Shown here in pieces: positions 48,773-58,500 of a stretch of 64,000 bases of DNA. The notes below the pieces were generated by a model. That model searched no databases. It saw only the letters and a program-made list of their open reading frames with translations, and was not told where the DNA came from. The first letter of the stretch is position 1; every line of letters starts with the position of its first letter. A program made the position numbers and the translations under genes. The stretch is from Asterias amurensis (taxonomy: Eukaryota > Echinodermata > Asteroidea > Forcipulatida > Asteriidae), in assembly GCF_032118995.1 (NCBI RefSeq), contig NC_092669.1, positions 1,364,001 to 1,428,000 on the forward strand, read 5' to 3'.

Positions 48773-49234
48773 TCATCTCCTCTCGTAGTCTCAGGCTCGA
48801 CCTCGTTCTTAAATCTTATCTTTTTACAAAACAAAGAAAACACACACACAGAAAGGCAAATACAATATGCCCGCTTGTTAATGTATGAAGACAGGTTAAT
48901 ATTAATAATAACAAAGAGCCACAAAGCCAGTCAGTATTTTGAAATGAAGTTTGTTGAGCAAAAAAAACATTTTTTGTTGGAGGAGCTAGTCTGGTAACCT
49001 CCTCTGATTAAGTTGTCAGGATTAACTGTTAAGTTTACATTTTCCGGACATGAGAAGGCTGGGTGTCAGACATACCAGACGAAACACATCGCCCACTCCG
49101 CAAAATCCTGCAAAACGTCATTAAATAACCACAACGAGAAGTCAAATTATAATTGAATGCATCCACAATGGATGAAGGAATACTCCAAATGTACAAACAT
49201 CTTCAAAATTATCAAAAAATGAATGATTTCTTAC

Positions 49235-49320
49235 CTTTGAAGAACGATAATTATTGACAGACTGAGCCGCACTTCAAATCGTTACGTTGTTTTGGATCAT
49301 CTTTCAAAAGGATATGCAGC
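49235..49320 (-). other. Candidate non-coding first exon of CKAP5
   Basis: On the minus strand a strong donor (CAAAG then GTAAGAAAT) ends at 49235, preceded by unique, non-repetitive sequence, just where a promoter shared with the divergent PGAP4 gene would be expected. If used, the first intron is about 9.8 kb (39428-49234). The right edge (transcription start) is a guess. Other donors in the interval could serve instead. Confidence 0.3.
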
Positions 49321-50481
49321 CACGTGATCCAGTTTGCAGTTGTGATTGGTTTGCGAATTGATGACCTAATTTTTGTTCGTTAACCAATTATTGCCACGAG
49401 GTGGCGCTATTTACAACTAATGGTTGAGCTTTTATTACTGTTCAGTATTGTTATACCAGTTTTCAGTATAATTGTATAGTTTCTGTACTTTTTGTAAATC
49501 TCAATTTATAATATAGACTATGCTTCAACCAATGATAAAGTGAAGCAATTAAAGGAACACGTTGCCTTGGATCGGACGAGTCGGTCAAAACAAAAGCGTT
49601 TGTAACCGTTTTTTATAAAATGTGTATGGTTGGAAAGATGTTGTAAAAGTAGAACACAATGATCCACACAAGTTTGCCTCGAAATTGCGTGGTTTTCCTT
49701 CTACTGTGCGAACTAACATGGTCGGCCATGGGAGTCAAAATTTTGACCCCCATTATAAATGGCCGACGTGTTAGTCGACAAGGTAAAAGGAAAACCACGC
49801 AATTTCGAGGCATGTTTGTGTGGATCATTGTATTCTACTTTTACAACATCTATCTACCCATATGCATTTTATAAAAAACGGTTACAAACGCTTTTCAAAG
49901 ACCAACTCGACCGATCCAAGGCAACGTGTTCCTTTAAGCTTCCTTTCCCATCCACCCATCCATCCCACCCATTTTCATTTCCCTTGATGCCAAGAAAATC
50001 CAGTTGACAATGGATGAGAAAATAATTATTGTGATGAAAGCTAAATATTTCCATTAAAATCAACCAGTAAAATGATGAGTGACCAATTTTAGTTCAACAG
50101 CTTAACAAACAAATTTCATATTGGTCACTTTATTAGTGCGAAGTAAAAATTAATGAAACTATCGTTATGTGGAACACCCACAAACAAAAACTTGTTGCTT
50201 TGAACATGGAGGAATTCCTCCATGCTTTGAAACAGTAGAAAATCCAAGCGCTTCTACTAAAATAATTAGCGCCACCATGCGGTTAAACTCGCTTACTCCT
50301 AATAATGACTTCTTCCTCTCGACTTCGTCTGCTACAGATCTCCACAACAACGATCGAGGATTTGATTACATTTTCACTGGAAAGGAGCGAAAGAAATGTT
50401 TTATTTGCTTTTGTACAGTAGCTTAAGTACTCAAGCATAAGTTTTGATTACGTTGTATAGCCGTTTGTGTGGCCGTTCGTC
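49321..50481. promoter_or_regulatory. Presumed divergent promoter region, CKAP5 / PGAP4
   Basis: About 1.2 kb separates the candidate first exon of CKAP5 (minus) from the PGAP4 start codon (plus), so the two genes are probably transcribed head-to-head. A 389-bp foldback MITE (family C, 49549-49937) occupies a third of the interval. No clear TATA box was seen. Function is inferred from gene layout only. Confidence 0.35.
49549..49937. repeat. Foldback MITE, family C, complete
   Basis: TTAA at both edges (49549-49552; 49934-49937), ends AAAGGAACACGTTGCCTTGG and CCAAGGCAACGTGTTCCTTT. It lies between the divergent CKAP5 and PGAP4 starts. Confidence 0.9.
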
Positions 50482-51970
50482 ATGTTGACTTTTTCATTTC
50501 TGTGGTCGATTCACCAGGTGAGAAAAGATGGCGGTGTTGGTTTGTTTTAATAACTGAAACTGGGCTTGGGATGTGGGCGGGGCCGGGAGTGTGGGATGGG
50601 GTCCTGTGGCTGGGATAATGGGTGTTGTCCCGGGGGGGGGGGGGGTGGACTATACTAGAGGAAAGTTACTTTATTTGTATGCGCAAACCATGAAAGTCAG
50701 ACTTAAAATTACATTAATTCGCTAAGAAACTAATTAAAAATAAACTTTTATTCTCCAGGTGAGGAATTTTCTGTTGAAGGCAGCTCTGATCTACGGTATT
50801 ACTTTTGTCATCGTACTCCCCCTGCTTTGTCGAAATCTGCCTTACTCTAAATACTTCAGCAGTCCCATTGACATCCACAAGAAAGTTTACGAATACAACC
50901 AGCGCAGAATCAAACAAGCAGATGATTATCTATCAAAGATAGGTATGGAGAATGTGAGGAGACGTGTGCCACCGAAGGCAGCGAGATTGCAGTTGGCCAT
51001 TGGCGTTGTAAGCGTAGAGAGACAGAAGAAAAAGTCTAAGACGGTTGGAACGCAGTACCTCACGCAGGTTATGGCGCGTTTGCATGAGTCGATTTGGACT
51101 CATGGCGTCCAAGATAAGATGTTTATGTTCATCTGCAATGTCGAGAAGAATGGCGTCAAACATAAAGAAGCCGATTATCTTTCAAAATATTTCCATGTGA
51201 GACGGTTTCCACGGAATCGGACCCGACATGAGAAGATGAGCAAAGAACGCGAGAAAGAGAATTACGCATTTTGCCTTGAGTCTGCGGCCACCTTCAAAGC
51301 TGACTACGTCTTACTGCTCCAAGATGATGCTTTGCCACATTCAAACTTCTACGAAGTCTTAGACTATCTCCTTAAAAATAAACTAGAGAGGAAAACATTA
51401 CGGGGACAATACACGCACGGCGAGAATGACTGGGTGTGGATGAAACTGAACTTTCCAGACAATTTAGCAGACTTTCACCGGAGCCCGTACTTTGCCTATG
51501 AGTGGATCGCACTCTCCCTCACCGGGGCTTCGGTTATATCCCTAATTTACCACCTTACCACAGGTCACGAAACATTCCCAACAAAGTCACGGAAACTTGC
51601 CTTAGTTCTAAACATTGTCTTCATTCTAAGTTTCTGCTACTTCTTCTTGGCCTTTTGGCTCATTGGGCGGCCTTATTTCCTTCGCCTTCACGGCCTTTCA
51701 AAACACTTCACCAAGTTAACACCCGGTACTTCCTGCTGCCTTCCTGCAGTTGTGTTTCCTCGAATTCAGGTTCAAGGGCTGGTGGATTACTTAAACACAA
51801 TCAGGTGCACTCCGATACTCCCCCTAGACTTTGCCTTGGATGCTTATCGTGAAAAGACCAAACTCAAACAGTACCTTGCCGTTCCAAACCTCTTCTCACA
51901 TATCGGATATTTTTCAGCGTTACATCAGGGTGTGAATAGTCGGGACGCTTATGCCTTCCTCATTGAATGA
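50482..51970 (+). CDS. PGAP4: PGAP4/TMEM246-like GPI-anchor GalNAc transferase
   Basis: Golgi enzyme that adds the GalNAc side branch to the first mannose of GPI anchors. The main exon (50759-51970) encodes 403 residues that align along their length with human TMEM246 (403 aa): membrane anchor (AALIYGITFVIVLPLLC), FMFICNVEKNGVKHKEADYL, NYAFCLESAATFKADYVLLL with the acidic QDDALP motif (EDD in human), two membrane segments inserted in the catalytic domain (ALSLTGASVISLIY; LVLNIVFILSFCYFFLAFWL), then RPYFLRL, CCLPAVVFP and PNLFSHIGYFSALHQG. The exon follows an acceptor (TTCTCCAG) and has no suitable ATG at its start. A short upstream exon (50482-50517, MLTFSFLWSIHQ) ends in CAG-GTGAGA in phase 0, giving 415 residues. 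The first metal-ligand position is Gln rather than Glu; the two Asp are kept. Family is certain, exon 1 likely. Confidence 0.9.
50570..50655 (+). repeat. G-rich tract in PGAP4 intron 1
   Basis: The short intron between the two PGAP4 exons holds repeated G runs (GGGCGGGGCCGGGAG..., then a run of 14 G ending near 50645) on the coding strand. It could form a G-quadruplex in DNA or pre-mRNA. The long G run may also be hard to assemble. Confidence 0.6.
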
Positions 51971-53727
51971 TGATACTCGATCAATGGTCACGGAAGAAGT
52001 GAGTTTGTGTTGCTTGGCAACTGTTGCCTTTTATTTAAAATGTTGTGGTCATTTTGTATTTTCAATATTAAATCATGATCAATTTAATGCCATGTAATTG
52101 TAACTCATGTATGATTTTGTTGTTGTAACTCTTATCATCTTTTTCAAATGATCTCATTCCAAATGTATTTTGTATTTATAGTTTTAGTTCGTAATGAGTT
52201 TTGTTTGTTAGGGGGGGGGTGTAACATTTTAAATATACATATATATATTTAGGGATTTTTCCCCAAGGTGCCATCTATATTTTAGTGTTTGACACTTTAT
52301 GAGCATTGAAATGTTAATTATTTCAACAGAGGGTGCACTATGAACATGTATTAGTGATTTAACTCCGATTAAAAGGGGACAAAACACCACAATTGTTGGT
52401 TCATCTCTAGTCTTGAAGTCAAGATGGTAATTGTTAAGCGCGGTGTAGCTACGGGGACGGTACACTCACCCTCGATCTCAGTATGTGTGTGTGTGTCAGT
52501 CGCAATTACCACGCGCTACCTACGACCGTTGCATGTATATAATCGCACTGTGACTGTTGCATGAACGGCAGACAAATAGGCAGCGCCTAACGACTTGTCA
52601 TAAAGTCTAGTTTATCTCTTGCTACTTTAACTTACAAATATTACAGTAGGTAGGTGATAAGATTGTGCCTTTGATGAGACAATCATGTAATTTGGCAGTT
52701 TAATATTTCCCCTGTCTGCTGCACTAAAGTCTCATGCCTTGAACTTCGGTCTTGAAGGGCCACAGCAATGTTCCTTTGGTAAAGGGGCACTTCTAGGAGG
52801 AAAACCTATTAGAACTTTAAAAAGGGCACCATAAGGTTTATCGCGAATAGCAAAATATCAAGAGAGGGTGCTGTTGAACCCACACAAAGGTATAGGCGTT
52901 GCGTGCGCGAGTCGTAGAAACTGCATACAAAACCGCCCCATATTCCTTTCCACAATGCATTGCGGTTCTGAATCGCGATAAACCTTATTGCAATGCTGTG
53001 GGTACTATGGGTTGTATTGAGGCCTGAAATCTGTGAACTAAAAATAACATACCACATTTGTTTTCTTAGAAGTTAATGTTTTTAGAATGTTTTTATTGAC
53101 AAACGAAAATCAGCTAAACCAAAACAGAACTCTATTTATGAAATTATACGAGTAAATTAAAAAACAAATAAATAATCAAGTGCTACTAAGTATACCAATC
53201 AAGTATTTTGAACAATGTGTCTTACTGTGTAAAATAAAATAAACAAACTGGTTTAGAACTACAACAATGTTGAAGTTCTTTGAGCATTTCTCATAATTTG
53301 TTTAGAGAAGTCCAGTCCTTGCAAAACCCCCAATCCACCTGTCCACAACAATTAACTTGGTTTAAAAATTGCAAACCTTCATCAGGGTCAGGGCCAGTCA
53401 TCTTGATGACTGGGGGGGGGGGGGGGTCTTTTGAGGACACTACATGATGTGTGTGGATTGTTTTCGGGAAGGAGGGGGGGGGGGGGGGGGCACCTAGGGG
53501 CATGTTCCCAAACCCAAGGCCTGCCTTTCGGCCACAATGTCTTGTAAAGCATTAAAGCATAATCAGTTTACTAGTGCAGTCCACTGGCCAACACCATACA
53601 GTAACTCAACACCCAAGCTGTTAATATTTGGAACAATGACTTGTTTTGACTACCAGTATCCCAGACTAAAAACAGACTTTCAACATCACATGGGGAAACT
53701 TTTGTACAGCAACCTCCAGATGGATAA
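51971..53727. other. PGAP4 3' region and intergenic stretch
   Basis: No coding exon recognised. It holds a short AT-rich PGAP4 3' UTR, a GT microsatellite near 52484-52497, a fragment rich in AAAGGGGCAC (52740-52830) shared loosely with 38985-39130, 42840-43020 and 60970-61130, and two long G runs (about 53410-53427 and 53474-53490). Confidence 0.5.
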
Positions 53728-54108
53728 AGCATGGTCTCTGTTTCATCCCAAATTGTCCCAACTTTAGTTGGGACCAATCCAAACTTGAGCGTTATAGTTT
53801 GGACATCCTAACTATAGTTGGATACTGAGATCTAGTCTTGGTGAAAGTCCTTCTTGTGTTGATTCGTCACAATTTTTCAAATGAGCGCAATCACTCACGA
53901 AAAATTCTCATGACACTACCATTCCACGTGCTGTTCACCATTAAGGAGTAATAGCGCCCTCGTTTGGGAAAACTGTGATAAATCAACACGCAACAAGACC
54001 AGTTTTGTTACAGATCTCTGGATACCAGCTATAATATAACCGTCCCAACTGTAACACTCAAGTTGGGACCAGCCCAACTACAGTACGAAACATCTCTATG
54101 TACAATCA
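53728..54108. repeat. Imperfect foldback element beyond the TXNL4A stop
   Basis: TTGTCCCAACTTTAGTTGGG at the left and CAAGTTGGGACCAGCCCAAC at the right lie in inverted arrangement, with GAGATCTAGTCTTGG / ACAGATCTCTGGATACC inside. It ends about 60 bp from the TXNL4A stop. Confidence 0.65.
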
Positions 54109-54166
54109 AAATTGTGTAAGGGTGTTCTGATGGGGGTTTCAAGCCCAGCTTGTTAACTTCAAGGGG

Positions 54167-54595
54167 TTAATATCTATATTTGGTTGAATAATCCTTAGGG
54201 GAGACCACAAGACCACGCCCTTTCCTCGCCCCTTTGTACACAGTCTCGACAATGTCAATCATCTCCTGAGGATCTTCAAGTGTCCAGTTGATTTTGTTGT
54301 TGTTTCCCGTTCCCAAATCAATCATGATATGCTTATTGCGGAAGAAGAACATAGTGGTACAGGGATCGTACAATTCGTACATCTTGTTAAAATCTGGAAC
54401 TTCGGTGATGTCGACGAGGTAAACGACGGCAAAGTTCTTGCATTTATCGGCAATTTTGTACAAGATCTCGTCCATGTTCATACAAGTGGGGTCCCAGTCG
54501 TGACCGAAGCGTATGATGACAACGCGATCCTCCTCTGAGGTAATGGCTTGGTCCACCTGCCAGCCATTGTGGAGATGCGTTAACATGTAAGACAT
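54167..54595 (-). CDS. TXNL4A: TXNL4A / DIM1, U5 snRNP thioredoxin-fold protein
   Basis: Core spliceosomal protein of the U5 snRNP and U4/U6.U5 tri-snRNP, with a thioredoxin fold but no redox activity. The reading frame gives 142 residues, the same length as human, and is almost identical to it: MSYMLTHLHNGWQVDQAI, RFGHDWDPTCMNMDEILY, YLVDITEVPDFNKMYELYDP, FFFRNKHIMIDLGTGNNNK and the end GLVVSPKDYSTKYRY. The whole coding region is one exon. A TTTTTACAG acceptor at 54688-54696 upstream of the ATG suggests one intron in the 5' UTR, which argues against a simple processed copy. The gene is divergent from NDUFA9. Identity is certain. Confidence 0.97.
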   Translation of the reverse strand: MSYMLTHLHNGWQVDQAITSEEDRVVIIRFGHDWDPTCMNMDEILYKIADKCKNFAVVYLVDITEVPDFNKMYELYDPCTTMFFFRNKHIMIDLGTGNNNKINWTLEDPQEMIDIVETVYKGARKGRGLVVSPKDYSTKYRY

Positions 54596-55560
54596 GGTGG
54601 CAGTATGGGAGGTTTCACTTCTTCTTTAGGGGTGTTACGTAGAGAGATTCTTCAACAATAACAAAGTTGTTTAGGCAGATGTTTTGTCTGTAAAAACAAA
54701 AGCAAACTCGAGCTTTAAAACATATTCATAAATTCATTCAATAAATAATAAATTTATAAATATATTTTACAAAATTTGGTAATGTTAATACAAGGGAAAA
54801 AGCAACAGTTTTACATGGAACAATAATTGAGAAATACTTTTGTTTGTTTTTTGACTTTGATTCGTTTCTCTCACAAATGGGCCCCAGCAATTCTGAATTT
54901 TGCAATCACAATCAAACATTAAAAAAGTGGTTCATTACAAATTCACAAAATAATATTATAAATTATCAATTACTAATGAATACATGTAGTTGTTGAACTT
55001 GTACTTGCCTTACTGGTAAAGTTATATACAGCAACTCCGTAAGTTAACAACCATATACTAAAAATGTGATCCCAAATGAAAGTCATTAAACTGAAAATTA
55101 AATGAAAATCATGAGTGAAGTTATTCTATTTCATTTGGTCCTTTCTCCGTTTCAGAGTAGAGTATGATTTGATACAAATCATAGAATTTCCATTAGAAAT
55201 AACTAAACTTAAAATATCTTGATACTTACTAGTCTGCCAGTCACAATCGCAACACTAAATACAGCATGAAGAAAAGGACTTATTGTTTCTCGTATTTTCG
55301 GTCCCGGAATTTGTTTCAAATACAAACAAATTCGTATTTTTCTTCAGACCATTTGTAACAAAATTTACGTTCTTGAGAAATTTCTTGCACTACTGTAGTC
55401 AGATCCCGTCATAGAGCATCGCTCTATCCTAAGGAAAAAAGTACTGGGTACTATACCAAATCTACTTGTAATTTCGCAGCCGATGTTCTTTTTGAGACTC
55501 CGTAGTTAATGTTAACTGGTTCCCGAAGTGCTTTCTTGATAAGTTACCGCAACAGAGGAA
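54596..55560 (-). other. TXNL4A: TXNL4A 5' UTR with candidate UTR intron
   Basis: UTR sequence joined to the coding exon runs to 54687, where a TTTTTACAG acceptor begins. A matching donor (GACTA then GTAAGTATC) ends a candidate first exon at 55230, giving an intron 54688-55229. The right edge is unknown but must lie left of the NDUFA9 start at 55590, so the two genes probably share a promoter of a few hundred bases. Splice signals only. Confidence 0.4.
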
Positions 55561-55589
55561 TGAGAACCATGTAGTGAATCCGATCAAAG

Positions 55590-58500
55590 ATGGCGGCGCT
55601 CACAGGAGCCCTTCGAAAAACGTCCGCCTTTCCAAGTAAGTTTTAAGGATTAAATGTCTTCTTTTTACTCTGATAATTCTGCACGCAATCAATTTAGTGT
55701 CGATAAACACTTTGCGAAAAGTAAAATATGTGATCAAGGTAATTCAAGTACAATTATTTGTCAAAATATTTACTGTCCCGGCTTAGTCGGTAAAAAGTAC
55801 TGTGTCCCTTGAATGCCAAAAAGTTATAAAAGGACTGAAAATGGAATTTCTCTGAAAAAGTTTAAAACATTTATTTACTTATATTTTATTTTAAGAGGTT
55901 TATAATTTTTTAACAGGTATTTGATAAACTTTTTGAACATTTATAATGATTTACTAGTTCTGTAACTTGCTCAGTTGATCGGCTTTTTTTTTACTGATAA
56001 AATAAATAGTGACTTGAGTCACAGTTTTTTTCATGTTTTATTTGGTTTTCCACCAGAAGGCGTACTACGTTCAGTTACATGTGTAACGGAGTCACACCAA
56101 CGGAATGCAGGCACCTACCACCATGCTGTTATACCAAAGGGTAGAGGGGGGAGATCCTCATTCAGTGGTATCGTTGCAGCCGTGTTCGGGGCCAACGGGT
56201 TCGTTGGGCGATATGTCGTCAGCAGACTTGGTTAGTATTCAACCCTGCAAAGCTAAGGCCATACGATCACCATAACTAGTGGACCATTGAGACTTGTTTT
56301 CAGAAGGGGCTAAGATTAATTAAAAGTTAAGATGAATTGTTAATCTTTCCATAGTGATTTGTATTGTGACATGGCACTTAGCAACTACGATTGATACACA
56401 TTTTAAGATCCATCTTTGTAAAATCAACCCTTTGTAAAATCAAACGCTGGTCTCAGCTTGTTTAAGATGATCATTCAAGCTTAACAGCACTGAGACCTTC
56501 AAAACTTATAATACACTCAAAGTTTTGTCTGATTTTTAAGGATTATGATCTTACCTTTAAATAATCCGTAATTCTTTATCTTCCTGGACTAAGGGAAAGT
56601 CAAAGAAAACCATTCAGTTATTTTGGCTGATCAAGATAAAAAAACACACCAATAAATTACTTTTTTTTAGGTGATGATGTTAGTTTTTATTAACTGTGTA
56701 TATTTGCATTGCAGGTCGTGAAGGGTCGCAGGTCATGATCCCCCATCGTTGCGATCACTACAACCTGATGCACTACAGGGTCATGGGTGACCTGGGTCAG
56801 ATACTCTTCAGAGTAAGTTATGGTTCAGCGGGAGTATTTAAAGGTCCTCAGGTGGATTTCATAAAGCGTTAAGACTATTCTTATCTGGAGTTAAGACGAG
56901 TTACAAGTACTTACTTTGGACAAGCCTAAGTTTTTTTTATCTCCTAGGACTAGTCCTAAGTTGTGACTAGTCCCAACTCTTTTTGAAATCGACCCTTGGT
57001 CACAAATGACGCAACAGTTAAGTGGTGTGTTGGCTTTTTGACGGTATTCTAATGGCATGTTGTGGCCGGCGGTCTAGTTCATTAGACCAAAGCTCTGGTG
57101 TTGTCAGCAGCAGAGTGCACAGTGAGTGTGGGTTCGATTCCCAGACATGACACTTGTGCCCTTGAGCAAGGCACTGAACCATAATTGATGTCTAAAAAGT
57201 TGGGAAGTTAGTGTGTTCTGCTCTACCAGCCAGGCTCTTAGTGGATGATACCCATTACTTGCATCCTTACGGACTGTGAAGGGGGTAACCCAGTTTCAGC
57301 CTGGTAACCCTGCTATCAGTTGGTAGCTGATTTGGGTCGATAGCCCAAATGTTGTTCATGTTTCGGATGGAAAAGTCTACTTTTTGCACATATAAAATAA
57401 ACTGTAATTTGTGGTTTTAATTCTTTGCAGCAATGTGAACTGCGGAATCACGATTTAATATCGGACATAATGCAACATTGTAACGTTGTCATCAACCTGG
57501 TAGGCAAAGACTATGAGACAAGGTAAGAGCTTAACATTCCAGTCTTCTCCTTCCTTGGGTTGGTCTTTCCTCGGCTCACCCTGTCGTTTCACAAGGTTTT
57601 TCAAACTGTAACAATCATTCTCTTCAATCAATTTCAAGAAAGGTTTCAAAACCCACCTTTTCCCTTCTTCATAACTGGTTTTGTTCTTCTTTCTTCAGCG
57701 CCTTGTATCCTTGGCAATTTTGCGCTTTACAAATACTTTTATTGTTATTATTAGTAATTGGTTACAACTTCAAAAACGCAACCCATACCCTCCTCTGCCC
57801 CTTCTGTTCTTGGGAAACACTCTGATGAAATTTTATCTTGTTTGTCTTCTCGTCCTGAAGGAATTTCACCTTTGAGGATACCAACATTGAGGCGGCTCGT
57901 AATATCGCCCGACTAGCTAAGAAGGCTGGAGTCAATCGACTGATTCACATGTCGGCTCTCAGTGCTGATATGTCTTCACCCTCAAAGTTTCTCAGAACCA
58001 AGGTAAGGAGAGGAGATTATGAAACTCATCTATAAAGGGATAAGAGATTGAGCCAAGGGAGTTAGGCACCGCAGACATGTAGCTCCTCAGAATTTTTGTC
58101 ACAACCTCCTTGAGTATTAAAAGTTTCTTGAAAGAAGTAACACAGACATCAAAGGGAGAAAGGGACAGTCCCCGTTGTGTCCAAACCTGTAGTTTTGTAT
58201 TTCTGGTGATTAATAGAGTGGGTGAACTTCCTAAACTGTATTGTCTGGGAGGTTCTAGGTCTAGCAAAAGGAGGAACTCTGGCCAGTAAGCAAATTTCAG
58301 GATTTTTTTAACTTTCATTCCTGGTAAGGGGGAGAGAAAAGAACTAGAAGAACAGTCGTAGAGGCCTAGTTACTGATTAATATTTTTAAAAATTTGCTCA
58401 CAACAGGCGGCCGGAGAGGCTGCAGTGAAGGAAGAGTTCCCAGAGGCCACCATTCTCAAACCGGCTCAGATCTTTGGCAGAGAAGACCGTTATTTCAACC

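Larger units (their letters stand above)
39428..49234. other. Gene-free stretch, probably CKAP5 intron 1
   Basis: No supported coding exon. Contents: B foldback (39940-40146), 104-bp array (41420-41835), 230-bp duplication (42375-42780), E (43833) and C (43993) MITEs, H (46499) and G (46978) elements, and a SINE (48430). I see nothing recognisable in about 40200-41400, 44200-46490 and 47150-48430 beyond AT-rich unique sequence and short purine runs. Confidence 0.6.
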
